64,000 nucleotides of DNA, from assembly GCA_965199845.1 (NCBI GenBank), contig CBDATZ010000005.1:310001-374000 (forward strand), read 5' to 3'. The position numbers and the translations under genes are program-made. This document shows, piece by piece, positions 9,423 through 18,275 of the stretch. The DNA comes from Ilyomonas sp965199845 (GTDB lineage Bacteria; Bacteroidota; Bacteroidia; Chitinophagales; Chitinophagaceae). Numbering within the stretch: the stretch's first letter is position 1; each line of letters starts with the position of its first letter. The notes beneath the pieces were generated by a model that was not told the origin of the DNA, searched no databases, and saw only the letters and a list, made by a program, of their open reading frames with translations.

Positions 9423-9895
9423 CACTTGTAAAGATTTTTTTCCTTTTTATTTTTGTTCAATTGCTTTGTCTTGGTATAAAAGCGCAGCCGGCAGTTGGAA
9501 TGATGGAAAAAGAAATTACACTTCCCGGTGTAAATAATCAGCCTATTTCACTTTCGTCTTTAAAAGGTAAAGTTGTTTTGATTGATTTTTGGGCAAGCTG
9601 GTGCCGCCCTTGTCGACAAACAGTTCCCGGTTTGAAAAAACTGTACAGCAATTACCATGATAAGGGTTTTGAGATTTATGGTATTTCGATTGATGAAAAT
9701 GAAGCCGCCTGGAAATCTGCCATTCAGGAAGATGCTTCGTCATGGATTCATGTTAACGACAAAAGTGGAAATGTTGCCAACCAATGGGTAGTTTCCGTAA
9801 TTCCGACTTCATTTCTTATAGACAAGACAGGAAAAATTGTAGCAATTGATGAAGAAGCGAAAGAATTAAATAAACTCATACCTAAGCTGCTTTAA
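9419..9895 (+). CDS. TlpA-family thiol-disulfide oxidoreductase
   Basis: 158 residues: signal peptide (KIFFLFIFVQLLCLGIKAQ), then a thioredoxin fold with the active site WASWCRPCRQTVP (CxxC as C-R-P-C) and the cis-Pro segment SVIPTSFLIDKTG. The insertion YGISIDENEAAWKSAI is typical of the TlpA/ResA group. It acts in the periplasm as a reductant of disulfides or metal-protein cysteines. It overlaps the HMA gene by four bases, so the pair is one operon. Confidence 0.88.
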   Translation: MTLVKIFFLFIFVQLLCLGIKAQPAVGMMEKEITLPGVNNQPISLSSLKGKVVLIDFWASWCRPCRQTVPGLKKLYSNYHDKGFEIYGISIDENEAAWKSAIQEDASSWIHVNDKSGNVANQWVVSVIPTSFLIDKTGKIVAIDEEAKELNKLIPKLL

Positions 9896-10675
9896 TATTT
9901 ACTCCTCTAAAAATTCCATTGCTCACTTTAATAAATCCTTACTTACCAGACGCTTTTGCTTACGTCAAAGCTTTGTTCATTAAATAATACTTTTTATGTT
10001 AAGTTGAATTTAATAAAAAAATATCCTTCATTAACTTTTAAGCTTAATATAATTTTTTGTTGAACAAACTTGTTTTTTCATTCTTAGTTATCTTATCTGA
10101 TAGTATATATATTTTCTTCAAACCAATTAGATTTCTGAATTAATCCACTTATCAATCAGAAAAGAAAATCCGCCGACGAATTGTTCGATTACAATTCTGT
10201 TAATTGAATTTGAAAAGTGTGTTTAGAAACTAAAATCCATTTTATCATTCATTCTGGAATACTGTATAATAGTCGATCTGCGATTTGCATTATCATAAAA
10301 TTAATAAAAAATTATTATTAATATGTAGTAGCAAAATTTTTGATAATTGTCTTACTAATTATTATAGTTACCTAAGTTTACAATATAATAAAATTATTGG
10401 ATTAAATAATTTTTAATTATAGATTGTTTTTTAAATATTTACAGCAATTATTTGTGAATTTAAACTAAATTAAAGAACTTAATTTGAGTTCTATAATTTG
10501 TTTTAGTCTTGTAGTAATTTTTAGTTATAATTAATTGATAAACATTGATTTGAATTAATCTATTACCAATTAGAATTAAGTATTTATCTATAACATAAAA
10601 AATGCCATTTGTTTGATTTATACATGCAATAAATATAAATTTAGCCAAATGCAAAAGCGTAAAATTAAAGCCGAG
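9896..10675. other. 780-bp AT-rich intergenic region
   Basis: A long stretch without a credible gene between the TlpA gene (+) and cdd (-), which converge here. It is very AT rich, with many short runs such as AATTAATAAAAAATTATT. A 64-codon frame at 10460-10654 (-) is rich in Ile, Asn and Tyr and shows no domain, so it looks like chance. No tRNA and no clear strong hairpin was found. No terminator is obvious for either neighbour. Confidence 0.5.
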
Positions 10676-11158
10676 TTATATTAGATTTTCAGAAGAAAAA
10701 CCAAGTGGAAGAAGAGAAGAGGAAATAGGTATAATATAAACCAGACCTGCCGATCCACAAATGATCAGGCGAATTGGATGATGTACCCGTTTTTCGAATT
10801 CCGCCAAAACCTGGCGGCAAAAGCCACAAGGTGAAGCCGGAAATTCACTTTTACCTTTTGTATTGATATAAGTAATTGCCATTATATGAATAGCAATTTC
10901 GGGAAAGAGTTGAGCAGCCGTAGCCAAAAGCGATCTCTCAGCACAAATGCCGGACGGATAACTGGCATTTTCCTGGTTGCTACCTGTTACAATTTCTCCA
11001 TTCACTAATAATGCAGCAGCGCCAACTAAAAAGCCGGAATATGGTGCGTAAGCTAAGGCAGCTGCTTCCCGGGCTTTCAGAAGTAACTGTAAGTCTGCTT
11101 CTGAAAGTTCACTTTCTGATTGTAAAACTGAGTAGGTAAAGCTAAATTGTTGCTCCAA
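10676..11158 (-). CDS. cdd: Cytidine deaminase
   Basis: 160 residues. The zinc and catalytic motifs are present: YPSGICAERS (Cys72, Glu74) and PCGFCRQ (Cys111, Cys114). The N-terminal part YAPYSGFLVGAAALLVNG is also typical. The enzyme converts cytidine and deoxycytidine to uridine forms in pyrimidine salvage. It follows lepB with a 3-base gap, so both are probably on one transcript. Confidence 0.93.
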   Translation of the reverse strand: MEQQFSFTYSVLQSESELSEADLQLLLKAREAAALAYAPYSGFLVGAAALLVNGEIVTGSNQENASYPSGICAERSLLATAAQLFPEIAIHIMAITYINTKGKSEFPASPCGFCRQVLAEFEKRVHHPIRLIICGSAGLVYIIPISSSLLPLGFSSENLI

Positions 11159-11161
11159 AGA

Positions 11162-12706
11162 TTAATGTATAGGTTTAAAAAAGCGATTCCAGCGAGGACC
11201 TTTATCCCAACTAAACCAGATTAAAGAAGCACGTCCAACGATATTGGTTTCGGGTACAAAACCCCAATAACGGCTGTCTTGGCTGTGATGGCGATTGTCG
11301 CCCATCATCCAGTAATAATTGTATTGGAAAGTATATTGGTTCGTTTGTTTACCATTAATTGTGAATGTATTGCCGTTTTCTTCCAGATTATTATGTTCAT
11401 AAGTAGCAATCAGGCGACGATATATGGCAATATTTTGTGGTGTAAGTGTAATGGTGGCTCCTTTTTTAGGAATTGTTACCGGCCCATAATTATCGCGTCC
11501 CCAGGGATAATTCGTTATATCATAAGGAAAAACTCCGGTATCAACCATTTTATCGGTGTAAACCGTTATACTTTTTACATTCGGTTGCTTTTTAATCAGT
11601 TCTACATTTTCACCTGTTAGTGTAAGCAAATATTTAGAGCCGGGCAGTTCATTATAATTTCCGTCTTTTTCATACGGATATTCCCGGCCGCTTTGCGGAT
11701 CAGTTTCTGTTACAAAATGAAAATTCAAATCATTCTCCAAAAAATCTTGTGAAAAGCCGGTGCCGTTGGTTTCAATAATATATTCGTTTTGAGAACCGGG
11801 CGGAACGAAAGCTTTTTGGTTATTTATATACAGAATTCCATCTTTCAATTGCAGAATATCACCACTAATGCCAACGCAACGTTTGATGTAATTGTCTGTT
11901 TTATCCATCGGGTGAACCAAAATATCATGTTCTGCTTTTAGCGCATCGCGGTTGCCGCGATAATCTTTTCGCAAAACATCGTAATACAAAACTTCGCTGA
12001 AGTAGCCGGGTTCGTTAATGATTGTATCACCTGCCGGGAAATTAAAAACCACAACATCATTTCTATTGACTTGTGAAAATCCGGGCAAACGTTTATAAGG
12101 AATCTGGATCCATTTTACGTACGAAGGCGTTGTTTGCGAAAAAGGCATTGTATTGTGAACAAATGGAAAACTTATTGGCGTTTGGGGAATGCGGGCGCCG
12201 TAGCTCATTTTACTTACAAACAGAAAATCATTTACCAGCAAGGTTTTTTCCATGCTTGGCGTTGGAATGGTATAAGCTTCAAAAATAAAACTTCGGATAA
12301 GCGTTGCCGCAACAATCGCAAAAACGGCGGCATCAATCCATTCGCGTGAAACCGGTTTCTTATACAGTTTCATCACTTCATGACCTTTATATCGTTCCTG
12401 CTTTGAAAAACCTAAATAAGGGAAATAGACAAACGGCAGAAATACAGTGGCAGCATGTTGAAAAATATTAAACTTGCCAAAGTGCATAACGAATATTATG
12501 GTAATCCAGATGGTAATGAACTGACCGGCAATCGGAATTAACTGTAGCCAGAACCAGATTTTACCAAGATTGCATTTTTCTACAATACACCAGGTGTTAT
12601 AAAAGGGAATAAAAGCTTTCCAGGGTGTGATGCCTGCTTTTTTGAACATACCGTACATTCCAATATGCCAGCCAAGAGCACCAATAATAAAAATTGCCCA
12701 ACCCAT
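11162..12706 (-). CDS. lepB: Signal peptidase I
   Basis: 514 residues. Residues 1-100 hold several membrane segments (a DUF5684-like region: WAIFIIGALGWHIGMYGMF, IWFWLQLIPIAGQFITIWI). Residues 120-514 are the peptidase: TIPTPSMEKTL with catalytic Ser151, and DNYIKRCVGISGD with catalytic Lys275, then GDNRHHSQDSRYWGFVP near the end. It cleaves Sec signal peptides at the outer face of the inner membrane. The extra N-terminal membrane part and the long insertions are normal for Bacteroidota. A promoter lies just upstream, and cdd follows. Confidence 0.92.
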   Translation of the reverse strand: MGWAIFIIGALGWHIGMYGMFKKAGITPWKAFIPFYNTWCIVEKCNLGKIWFWLQLIPIAGQFITIWITIIFVMHFGKFNIFQHAATVFLPFVYFPYLGFSKQERYKGHEVMKLYKKPVSREWIDAAVFAIVAATLIRSFIFEAYTIPTPSMEKTLLVNDFLFVSKMSYGARIPQTPISFPFVHNTMPFSQTTPSYVKWIQIPYKRLPGFSQVNRNDVVVFNFPAGDTIINEPGYFSEVLYYDVLRKDYRGNRDALKAEHDILVHPMDKTDNYIKRCVGISGDILQLKDGILYINNQKAFVPPGSQNEYIIETNGTGFSQDFLENDLNFHFVTETDPQSGREYPYEKDGNYNELPGSKYLLTLTGENVELIKKQPNVKSITVYTDKMVDTGVFPYDITNYPWGRDNYGPVTIPKKGATITLTPQNIAIYRRLIATYEHNNLEENGNTFTINGKQTNQYTFQYNYYWMMGDNRHHSQDSRYWGFVPETNIVGRASLIWFSWDKGPRWNRFFKPIH

Positions 12707-12725
12707 ATTTTATTTTTGAAGTGAA

Positions 12726-12755
12726 CAAAAGTACCATTCTGTATCATCGTACAAA
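12726..12755 (-). promoter_or_regulatory. Bacteroidota-type promoter of lepB
   Basis: On the minus strand TACTTTTG (12726-12733) matches the -7 consensus TAnnTTTG. TTTG (12752-12755) lies 18 bases upstream, and lepB starts 19 bases downstream. Confidence 0.6.
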
Positions 12756-12808
12756 ATACGATTGTACAAACTTTTCCTAAACTGTTAGTAAATGATAATT
12801 AATTTCTT

Positions 12809-13993
12809 CTAATTGGCTGCTTCAATTACCATAGCACTTGCCCCGCCGCCGCCGTTACAAATAGCGGCTGCCCCGGTTTTACCATTATTTTGTTTTAGAA
12901 TATGAAGTAAAGTTACCAGGATTCTGGCGCCGCTGCAACCAAGCGGATGACCTAACGAAACAGCGCCACCACGTACATTAACCTTCGAAGCATCTAAACC
13001 CATTTTTTGCATATTGGCTAAACTAACAACAGAAAACGCTTCATTAATTTCAAAATAATCTACATTATGTAAAGTTGAATTGGCTTTTTCTATTGCTTTT
13101 GGTAATGCTATCGATGGGGAAGTAGTGAACCATTCCGGTATTTGTTCGGCATCTGCGTAACTTAGAATTGTGGCTAATGGTTTAATATGTAATTCATTTG
13201 CTTTGTCTTCACTCATTAAAACAAGTGCCGCAGCACCATCATTTAAAGTACTGGCATTAGCCGCCGTTACGGTTCCATCTTTTATAAAAGCGGGTTTGAG
13301 ATCAGGAATCTTATCAAATTTTACAATGTAAGGTTCTTCATCTTTTGCAATTAAAATTGGTTCGCCCTTTTTTTGAGGAATTGAAAGCGGGATAATTTCT
13401 TCTGTAAACCAACCGTTTTCGATGGCTTTCTGACTTCTTTTATAACTTTCGATAGCGTAATCATCCTGCTCTTTCCGGCTGATATGGCAGGTTTGGGCAC
13501 AGAGTTCAGCTGCATTTCCCATGGGATAATCTTTATAAACATCCGTCAATCCATCTTTTGATAAACCATCAATCATCGTAATATCACCAAATTTATTTCC
13601 CCATCGCTGTTTGGTTGCATAATAGGGAACATTAGACATACTTTCCATTCCACCAGCAACGATAATATCGGCATCACTAAGTAAAATGCTTTGCGTAGCC
13701 AACATAACCGACTTCATTCCGCTGGCGCAAACTTTATTTATGGTAGTACAAATTACGTTTTCGGGTAAGCCTGCGAGCATACTGGCTTGTCTTGCCGGCG
13801 CCTGGCCCAAATTGGCTTGTAATACGCAGCCCATTATTACTTCATTAATTTGGGTTGATTGCAGACCGGCTTTTTCTACAGCGGCTTTTATTACAATGGC
13901 TCCTAATTGCGTTGCAGAAAAGTCTTTTAAAGCGCCTCCGAAACTTCCGATTGGCGTGCGAACGGCTGAGACAATAACAACTTTTTTATTCAT
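12809..13993 (-). CDS. Acetyl-CoA C-acyltransferase (thiolase)
   Basis: 394 residues with the thiolase landmarks: the nucleophile Cys89 in INKVCASGMKSVML, EINEAFSVVSLA, His349 in GHPLGCSGARI and Cys379 in AAICNGGGGASAMVIEA. It either makes acetoacetyl-CoA or cleaves beta-ketoacyl-CoA. The degradative and biosynthetic forms cannot be told apart here. There are no fatty-acid or polyhydroxybutyrate genes next to it. It is a single gene on the minus strand. Confidence 0.92.
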   Translation of the reverse strand: MNKKVVIVSAVRTPIGSFGGALKDFSATQLGAIVIKAAVEKAGLQSTQINEVIMGCVLQANLGQAPARQASMLAGLPENVICTTINKVCASGMKSVMLATQSILLSDADIIVAGGMESMSNVPYYATKQRWGNKFGDITMIDGLSKDGLTDVYKDYPMGNAAELCAQTCHISRKEQDDYAIESYKRSQKAIENGWFTEEIIPLSIPQKKGEPILIAKDEEPYIVKFDKIPDLKPAFIKDGTVTAANASTLNDGAAALVLMSEDKANELHIKPLATILSYADAEQIPEWFTTSPSIALPKAIEKANSTLHNVDYFEINEAFSVVSLANMQKMGLDASKVNVRGGAVSLGHPLGCSGARILVTLLHILKQNNGKTGAAAICNGGGGASAMVIEAAN

Positions 13994-14229
13994 ATGGCTG
14001 AGTCTTTTAAGAATGTGTAAAGATAGGCATGGAAAAATGTATGGTATAATATGTTAGTTGTACAATATACTCAGGATTTGTAAATCAAATGGATTCGCAT
14101 AATGTTCAATTAATAATAGAACGTTGAATGGAGCGGCGCAAGTAAAGATCAACTGGAGTTGTAGCCGATGGCAACACAGAAAAATTGCAAATCGGACTGT
14201 TATATGAATCTTTACGTGAAATAAAAAAC

Positions 14230-14257
14230 GAAAACCACAGCATTTGCTGTGGTTTTC
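14230..14257 (-). terminator. Rho-independent terminator after the BON gene
   Basis: A 12-bp perfect stem (GAAAACCACAGC and its complement) with a 4-base loop, followed on the minus strand by a G and then six T. It lies 25 bases past the stop codon of the 14283-15512 gene. Confidence 0.75.
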
Positions 14258-14282
14258 TATATTAACTAACAAAGCACATTGT

Positions 14283-15512
14283 TTAGCTAAGATTTGCTTT
14301 TTCGGGTTTCACCTTGTTACTTTCTGTTTCTGATTTTTTATCAGTTGATGCAGAAGGCGAAGATGTATTACCAACCGTACTTTGGTTTTCATTCATTCCG
14401 GTAGTCGTATTGGCTTTATCAGCCGTACCTGTCGCTGTGCTTCCTGAAGTGCCGGTTAATGAAGAACCGCTACTCGGTGTATTATTGTTTTGTTGTTGTT
14501 TTACACGCAAATGATTCTGTACATTGGTGACACCGGAAACTCGTTCTGCAATATCTTCAGCGTGACGTTTTTCATTTCTCGTATTTACCTGTCCGCTTAA
14601 AATTACTTCCGTGCCTTCAACTTTTACATCAATGTCAGAAGCATCCACATCATGAGAATCGCTGAGATGATCACTTACATCTTCACGGATACGTTCATTG
14701 GAACGTTTGTAATCTTTGGGACCTTTTCCGCGGTGAGATTGAAAGTTTTCGTTTCTTTCATCCATTTTGCGGCGACGTTCGGCATCATCATCTCCAAACC
14801 AGGATGATACTTCATCTTTAGTTCTGTCCCACCAGCCGCGGTCGTTATTGCCTTGCTGGTTACGATTGTTCGGGTTGTTGCGGTTGTCAAAATTTCCATA
14901 GTTACGGTTGCGGCCGTAATTTTCCGAATCATTATGTCTGCCATAATCCTGCGATTGATTATAACGTCCGTAATCCTGATTACGATTAAAATCGCTGTTG
15001 CCAAATTGATTTGACTTGCCGCTATTATAACCATAACGATTGGAATCCCGATCGTATTCCTGGTTGTAATTGCTTCTGCCGAAATCTTGTCCGGTATGGC
15101 TGCTACCAAAATTTCTGTCGGAATTTTGACCATAATCTCCGCTGTTTCTAAACGTATCAAAATCGCGGTTGGTGTTGGAACTGCGGTTGTAATCGCGGCT
15201 ATCTCGATTTGATTCCCAACTTCTGTTTCGGTCGTTCTGACCATAATCATTGCCCGACGAAGATTGGTTACTCCAGTTATTCCAGCCGCTGTCGTTTACA
15301 TCATTATTGCGGTTAAAATCCTGTCCGTAATTTCTTTGGCTGTTGTAATCGTTACTGTTGCGGTTATATTGGTTACCGCGGTTTTTAAAATCATCATTGT
15401 CATTATCATAGCCACGGTTATTTCCCTGGTTATAACGATCCTGATCCTGATTGGTGTTTCTCTCGTTAGAGTAAGAACGCCTGTTTTGACTGTTCTGTTC
15501 CATAAAATTCAA
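14283..15512 (-). CDS. BON-domain protein with long disordered N-terminus
   Basis: 409 residues. Residues 1 to about 245 are low-complexity, made mostly of Asn, Arg, Tyr, Asp, Gly, Ser and Gln, with imperfect short repeats such as QDYGRYNQSQDYGRH. Then come a charged linker with SWFGDDDAERRRKMDER and a single BON domain (near 280-345: ERIREDVSDHLSDSHDVDAS, VILSGQVNTRNEKRHAEDIA, VSGVTNVQNHLRV). The tail is rich in Ser, Thr and Gly. BON domains bind membranes or phospholipids in osmotic or envelope stress proteins. No signal peptide is seen, so it is probably cytoplasmic. Nothing next to it gives a pathway. An alternative start is the ATG at 15503. Confidence 0.85.
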   Translation of the reverse strand: MNFMEQNSQNRRSYSNERNTNQDQDRYNQGNNRGYDNDNDDFKNRGNQYNRNSNDYNSQRNYGQDFNRNNDVNDSGWNNWSNQSSSGNDYGQNDRNRSWESNRDSRDYNRSSNTNRDFDTFRNSGDYGQNSDRNFGSSHTGQDFGRSNYNQEYDRDSNRYGYNSGKSNQFGNSDFNRNQDYGRYNQSQDYGRHNDSENYGRNRNYGNFDNRNNPNNRNQQGNNDRGWWDRTKDEVSSWFGDDDAERRRKMDERNENFQSHRGKGPKDYKRSNERIREDVSDHLSDSHDVDASDIDVKVEGTEVILSGQVNTRNEKRHAEDIAERVSGVTNVQNHLRVKQQQNNNTPSSGSSLTGTSGSTATGTADKANTTTGMNENQSTVGNTSSPSASTDKKSETESNKVKPEKANLS

Positions 15513-15860
15513 ATTTTAAAATGTTATGAATTATGGATTTTTTAATTCGAAAAACCATACCTGCCGGAATTGGGAGATTGGAGTTAACCAATCTTTACAA
15601 TTTCAATTTCTTATAAAAAAAGTTAATATGATTTTTTATTTTGAGTAATATTTAAAAAGCAAAGCAAAGCTGTTTGCTTATTGTTATTTACCGATAATCA
15701 TGTAAAAAATTTTTGCGTAGAAGAGTGAAAGAGCAATTAGATGAATTAAAATTGATAAAAGATTTGTTCCCGAATTCAAAAACGAAAAGCAAAATTCAAA
15801 AAGTTATCTGACGTATAATGAGAATTATTTTACTCAAATCACCGTTGAAAAAAAACTACA
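15513..15860. other. Intergenic region between the BON gene and rnpB
   Basis: 348 bases with no supported gene. AT-rich, with an A-rich stretch near 15616. A short open frame at 15718-15813 (+) reads VKEQLDELKLIKDLFPNS but lacks an ATG, so it is not called. The region probably holds the promoter of the BON gene. Confidence 0.5.
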
Positions 15861-16212
15861 AGCCTCATAAGCCGGATTCTGTTTTTACACTATCATTTAT
15901 CTTCCCTCATCATTGCTGATAAGATGTAGCTGCCTACCCTGGTTCATCGGGCGAGCCGCCCTCAACCGAACCTATATGTGGCATTACAGCACCTAAGGTT
16001 TACCCGCATTTACATTACTGTTAAACGCCGTGAGCTCTTACCTCGCGTTTTCACCTTTACCATAATAAATTATGGAAGTTATTTTCTGTGGCACTCTCTC
16101 GTACTGTTATTACACAGCAGCCGGCTGTTAACCGGTAGGTTGCTCTGTGTTGTCCGGACTTTCCTCGTTCCCAATAAACCGGGACCGCGATAGTGCGGGC
16201 TTGTAGCTTGGG
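15861..16212 (-). ncRNA. rnpB: RNase P RNA
   Basis: On the minus strand the conserved blocks of bacterial RNase P RNA appear in order: the 5' region CAAGCTACAAGCCCGCACTA, GAGGAAAGTCCGGAC (near 16155-16170), ACAGTACGAGAGAGTGCCAC, AACGCGAGGTAAGAGCTCAC, then GGTTCGGTTGAGGGCGGCTC, GAACCAGGGTAGGCAGCTAC and the 3' pairing block GAATCCGGCTTATGAGGC. It is the catalytic RNA that matures tRNA 5' ends. The ends are set from these blocks and may be off by about ten bases. The weak open frame at 15978-16193 on the other strand is a shadow of this RNA. Confidence 0.93.
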
Positions 16213-16329
16213 TAAAAGTAATATGTTGTAAGTAATAAGTGGTAAGTAGTTGGGTTTCTTGTATTAAATGTTAGGTATTAAATAATGAATAAATAATCAT
16301 AAGTCTTACTACATAATACAATCAACAAA

Positions 16330-17361
16330 TCAATACTGCAGGAAAATCTGCGTGGCGCCGTAACCAAACCGTGGATCGTATTGGTTGATGAATGTTTTGA
16401 CTTCGCTTTTGGTTTTTAATATTTCGTGCAATTCATCTTTCAATTTGCCAACGCCGATACCATGAATTACAATGAATTCCGGGAGATGATGCGCAACTGC
16501 GAGATCGTACCATTTTTCAAACTCGTGAAGCTGAAGTGTAAGAATTTCGAAATTGCTCATGTTCTTCCAGTTATCGGTAAGTTTTTCGATATGAAGATCT
16601 ACTGTACTACGAGCCGGTGGAAGATTCTGTCGCGCTTTGGAAGCATCGTAAATTTTGAAGCCTTTGGCTGAGAGACTGCTCAATTCAAGCTTTTCTTCGT
16701 CAGCTTTATCAGGATAATCTACAAAAAGCGGATAGGAAATAGACGGGAGATTTTTCTCTTTAATTTCTTCTATCTTCTTAAACATTTGCTTTGCCCTGAT
16801 TTTTACAGACGCTTCAAAAAAATCGGCCTTCTTTTTTTCAGGATTCAATAACGAAAATTCGAAAACGAAAAAAGGACTGTCGTTTAGACTTTCAAAAGAA
16901 ATATCGTGCAGGTAAAAATCTTTATTGGCACGCACTTCATTGGTTAAATCGAATTCGGTTCTTCCTCCCAGAATTTGTTCTTTATAAACAAAATGATAAC
17001 CGTAATCAGTTCTATTAATCAGATACAATTTGAAATTCTCTACAATTTCATCATTAAATTCATCTAACCCAAATTTTGGAATAAAAGAAATCCAAACACC
17101 CGGCTCGGTTTTGATGTCAGTTTTCGGTTGTTTTTCTTTTGGTAGCTGGTCAATATACTGCTTTGGTTTTTTCGTTTCCGCCGGCACCATATTTTTCTTT
17201 GTAAAACGATGGAAATATGGAAAATCAATCTGGTCCATATAAGCAGGAAATTTTACGCCGCGCACTTCAATTAAAACCATTTTATCATTCATAATTTCAA
17301 TCACCTTCCCTTCTTCGTTGCTGTGCAATACAATAATATCATCTCCCACCTGGTATTTCAT
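16330..17361 (-). CDS. DUF2027 and Smr domain protein
   Basis: 343 residues. The N-terminus is an SH3-like DUF2027 part (YQVGDDIIVLHSNEEGKVIE). The middle third is a second beta region (GVWISFIPKFGLDEFND). The C-terminal 85 residues form a Smr domain with the two marks STVDLHIEKL and VIHGIGVGKLKDELHEIL. Smr domains bind or nick DNA or act on stalled ribosomes. The family is typical of Bacteroidota. No partner gene is seen next to it. Confidence 0.85.
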   Translation of the reverse strand: MKYQVGDDIIVLHSNEEGKVIEIMNDKMVLIEVRGVKFPAYMDQIDFPYFHRFTKKNMVPAETKKPKQYIDQLPKEKQPKTDIKTEPGVWISFIPKFGLDEFNDEIVENFKLYLINRTDYGYHFVYKEQILGGRTEFDLTNEVRANKDFYLHDISFESLNDSPFFVFEFSLLNPEKKKADFFEASVKIRAKQMFKKIEEIKEKNLPSISYPLFVDYPDKADEEKLELSSLSAKGFKIYDASKARQNLPPARSTVDLHIEKLTDNWKNMSNFEILTLQLHEFEKWYDLAVAHHLPEFIVIHGIGVGKLKDELHEILKTKSEVKTFINQYDPRFGYGATQIFLQY

Positions 17362-17617
17362 AGCACAAAGGTAAAGGAGATTTAGGATTGGTAATTTTTG
17401 CTGTCAAACAGTTGTAAATAGCAATTTATAGAAGAATAAAAAGAAGCCTGGATTTAAGATTCAGTAAGAAAATTATCTGTTTATGGAACATAGAAAAATG
17501 AATTATGATTGGATCAGAATATTCACAATAAAAGAGAATTTATAACTAAAAAATACTGATAATCAGTTAATAAGATTTTTTACTTATAAATTAAAGTAAG
17601 ATTGAAATGATTTTTGA

Positions 17618-18241
17618 TTAATCTTTCTTAACTCGTTTTCGCCATTTTAAATAAATAATTGTCATAATAAACATTGGTGTTTTTGTAAGCAAAAGAATAA
17701 AAGCTAACAAAGGACTATAGAAAGAAATAAACGTTGCTATGACTGCGTTCAGCATATCAAGATTACAATACAAACGAAAACGGCTGCGCGTTAAATCGTC
17801 TAACGTTTCGTCTTTCAAAAAGCCTGGCTGCGCTGCTGCATAATCCCAGATGCCGTTTTGAAAGCAGGTAATAAGAAACGTATTGAAACTATAAGCAAAA
17901 ATGGCCGGCGTATCAAAAAAATAATTGCTGACAAGAGAAGTGGTAAAAGGAAGCAATACAATAAAGAAAAGCCAGAAAATATTGATCCACAAAAACCGTT
18001 CGTCTATTTTTTTGATGTGTGTATAAAACGAATGATGTGTCTTCCAGAAGGCGGCAATATTTACAAACGAAAGAAGAAAAGCCAGCAAATGATGCCATGG
18101 CTGAAGAATATCGGCAAAAGTCAGGTGCTCACCTTTTATGTGATCAATTTTAAGATCAATCACCAATAATGTAATGGCGATGGCAACAACCGCGTCGCAG
18201 AAAAATACCAGTCTTTCTCTTTCTAAATTTTTGTCTTCCAT
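17618..18241 (-). CDS. TMEM175-like (DUF1211) membrane protein
   Basis: 207 residues with about six hydrophobic segments (DAVVAIAITLLVIDLK, LLAFLLSFVNIAAFW, INIFWLFFIVLLPFTTSLV, and others) and the family feature HHSFYTHIKKIDERFLW. This is the prokaryotic TMEM175 group, which in studied members forms potassium channels. The family's first-helix signature is usually Arg-x-x-x-Phe-Ser-Asp, but here it reads RLVFFCDA, so Ser is replaced by Cys. The neighbour on the same strand is an HD protein 34 bases upstream, so both may be in one operon. Confidence 0.8.
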   Translation of the reverse strand: MEDKNLERERLVFFCDAVVAIAITLLVIDLKIDHIKGEHLTFADILQPWHHLLAFLLSFVNIAAFWKTHHSFYTHIKKIDERFLWINIFWLFFIVLLPFTTSLVSNYFFDTPAIFAYSFNTFLITCFQNGIWDYAAAQPGFLKDETLDDLTRSRFRLYCNLDMLNAVIATFISFYSPLLAFILLLTKTPMFIMTIIYLKWRKRVKKD

Positions 18242-18275
18242 TGTTTAGATTTCCGGCAAGTAAAAAAAATAAATT

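Noticed and set aside
10460..10654. 64-codon frame on the minus strand in the AT-rich gap
   Set aside because: Composition is Ile, Asn, Tyr and Lys rich as expected by chance from AT-rich DNA, and no domain or signal is visible.
14054..14272. 72-codon frame on the minus strand between the thiolase and BON genes
   Set aside because: It overlaps the BON terminator, has an atypical residue mix (many His, Cys, Phe) and shows no domain.
14675..15250. 191-codon minus-strand frame inside the BON gene
   Set aside because: A shifted reading of the same low-complexity repeats; the BON frame holds a real domain.
15264..15545. Hydrophobic plus-strand frame rich in Val and Ile
   Set aside because: It is the complement of the Asn/Asp-rich repeats of the BON protein and not a membrane protein.
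15978..16193. 71-codon frame on the plus strand
   Set aside because: It is the reverse strand of the RNase P RNA gene, whose conserved blocks are clear.
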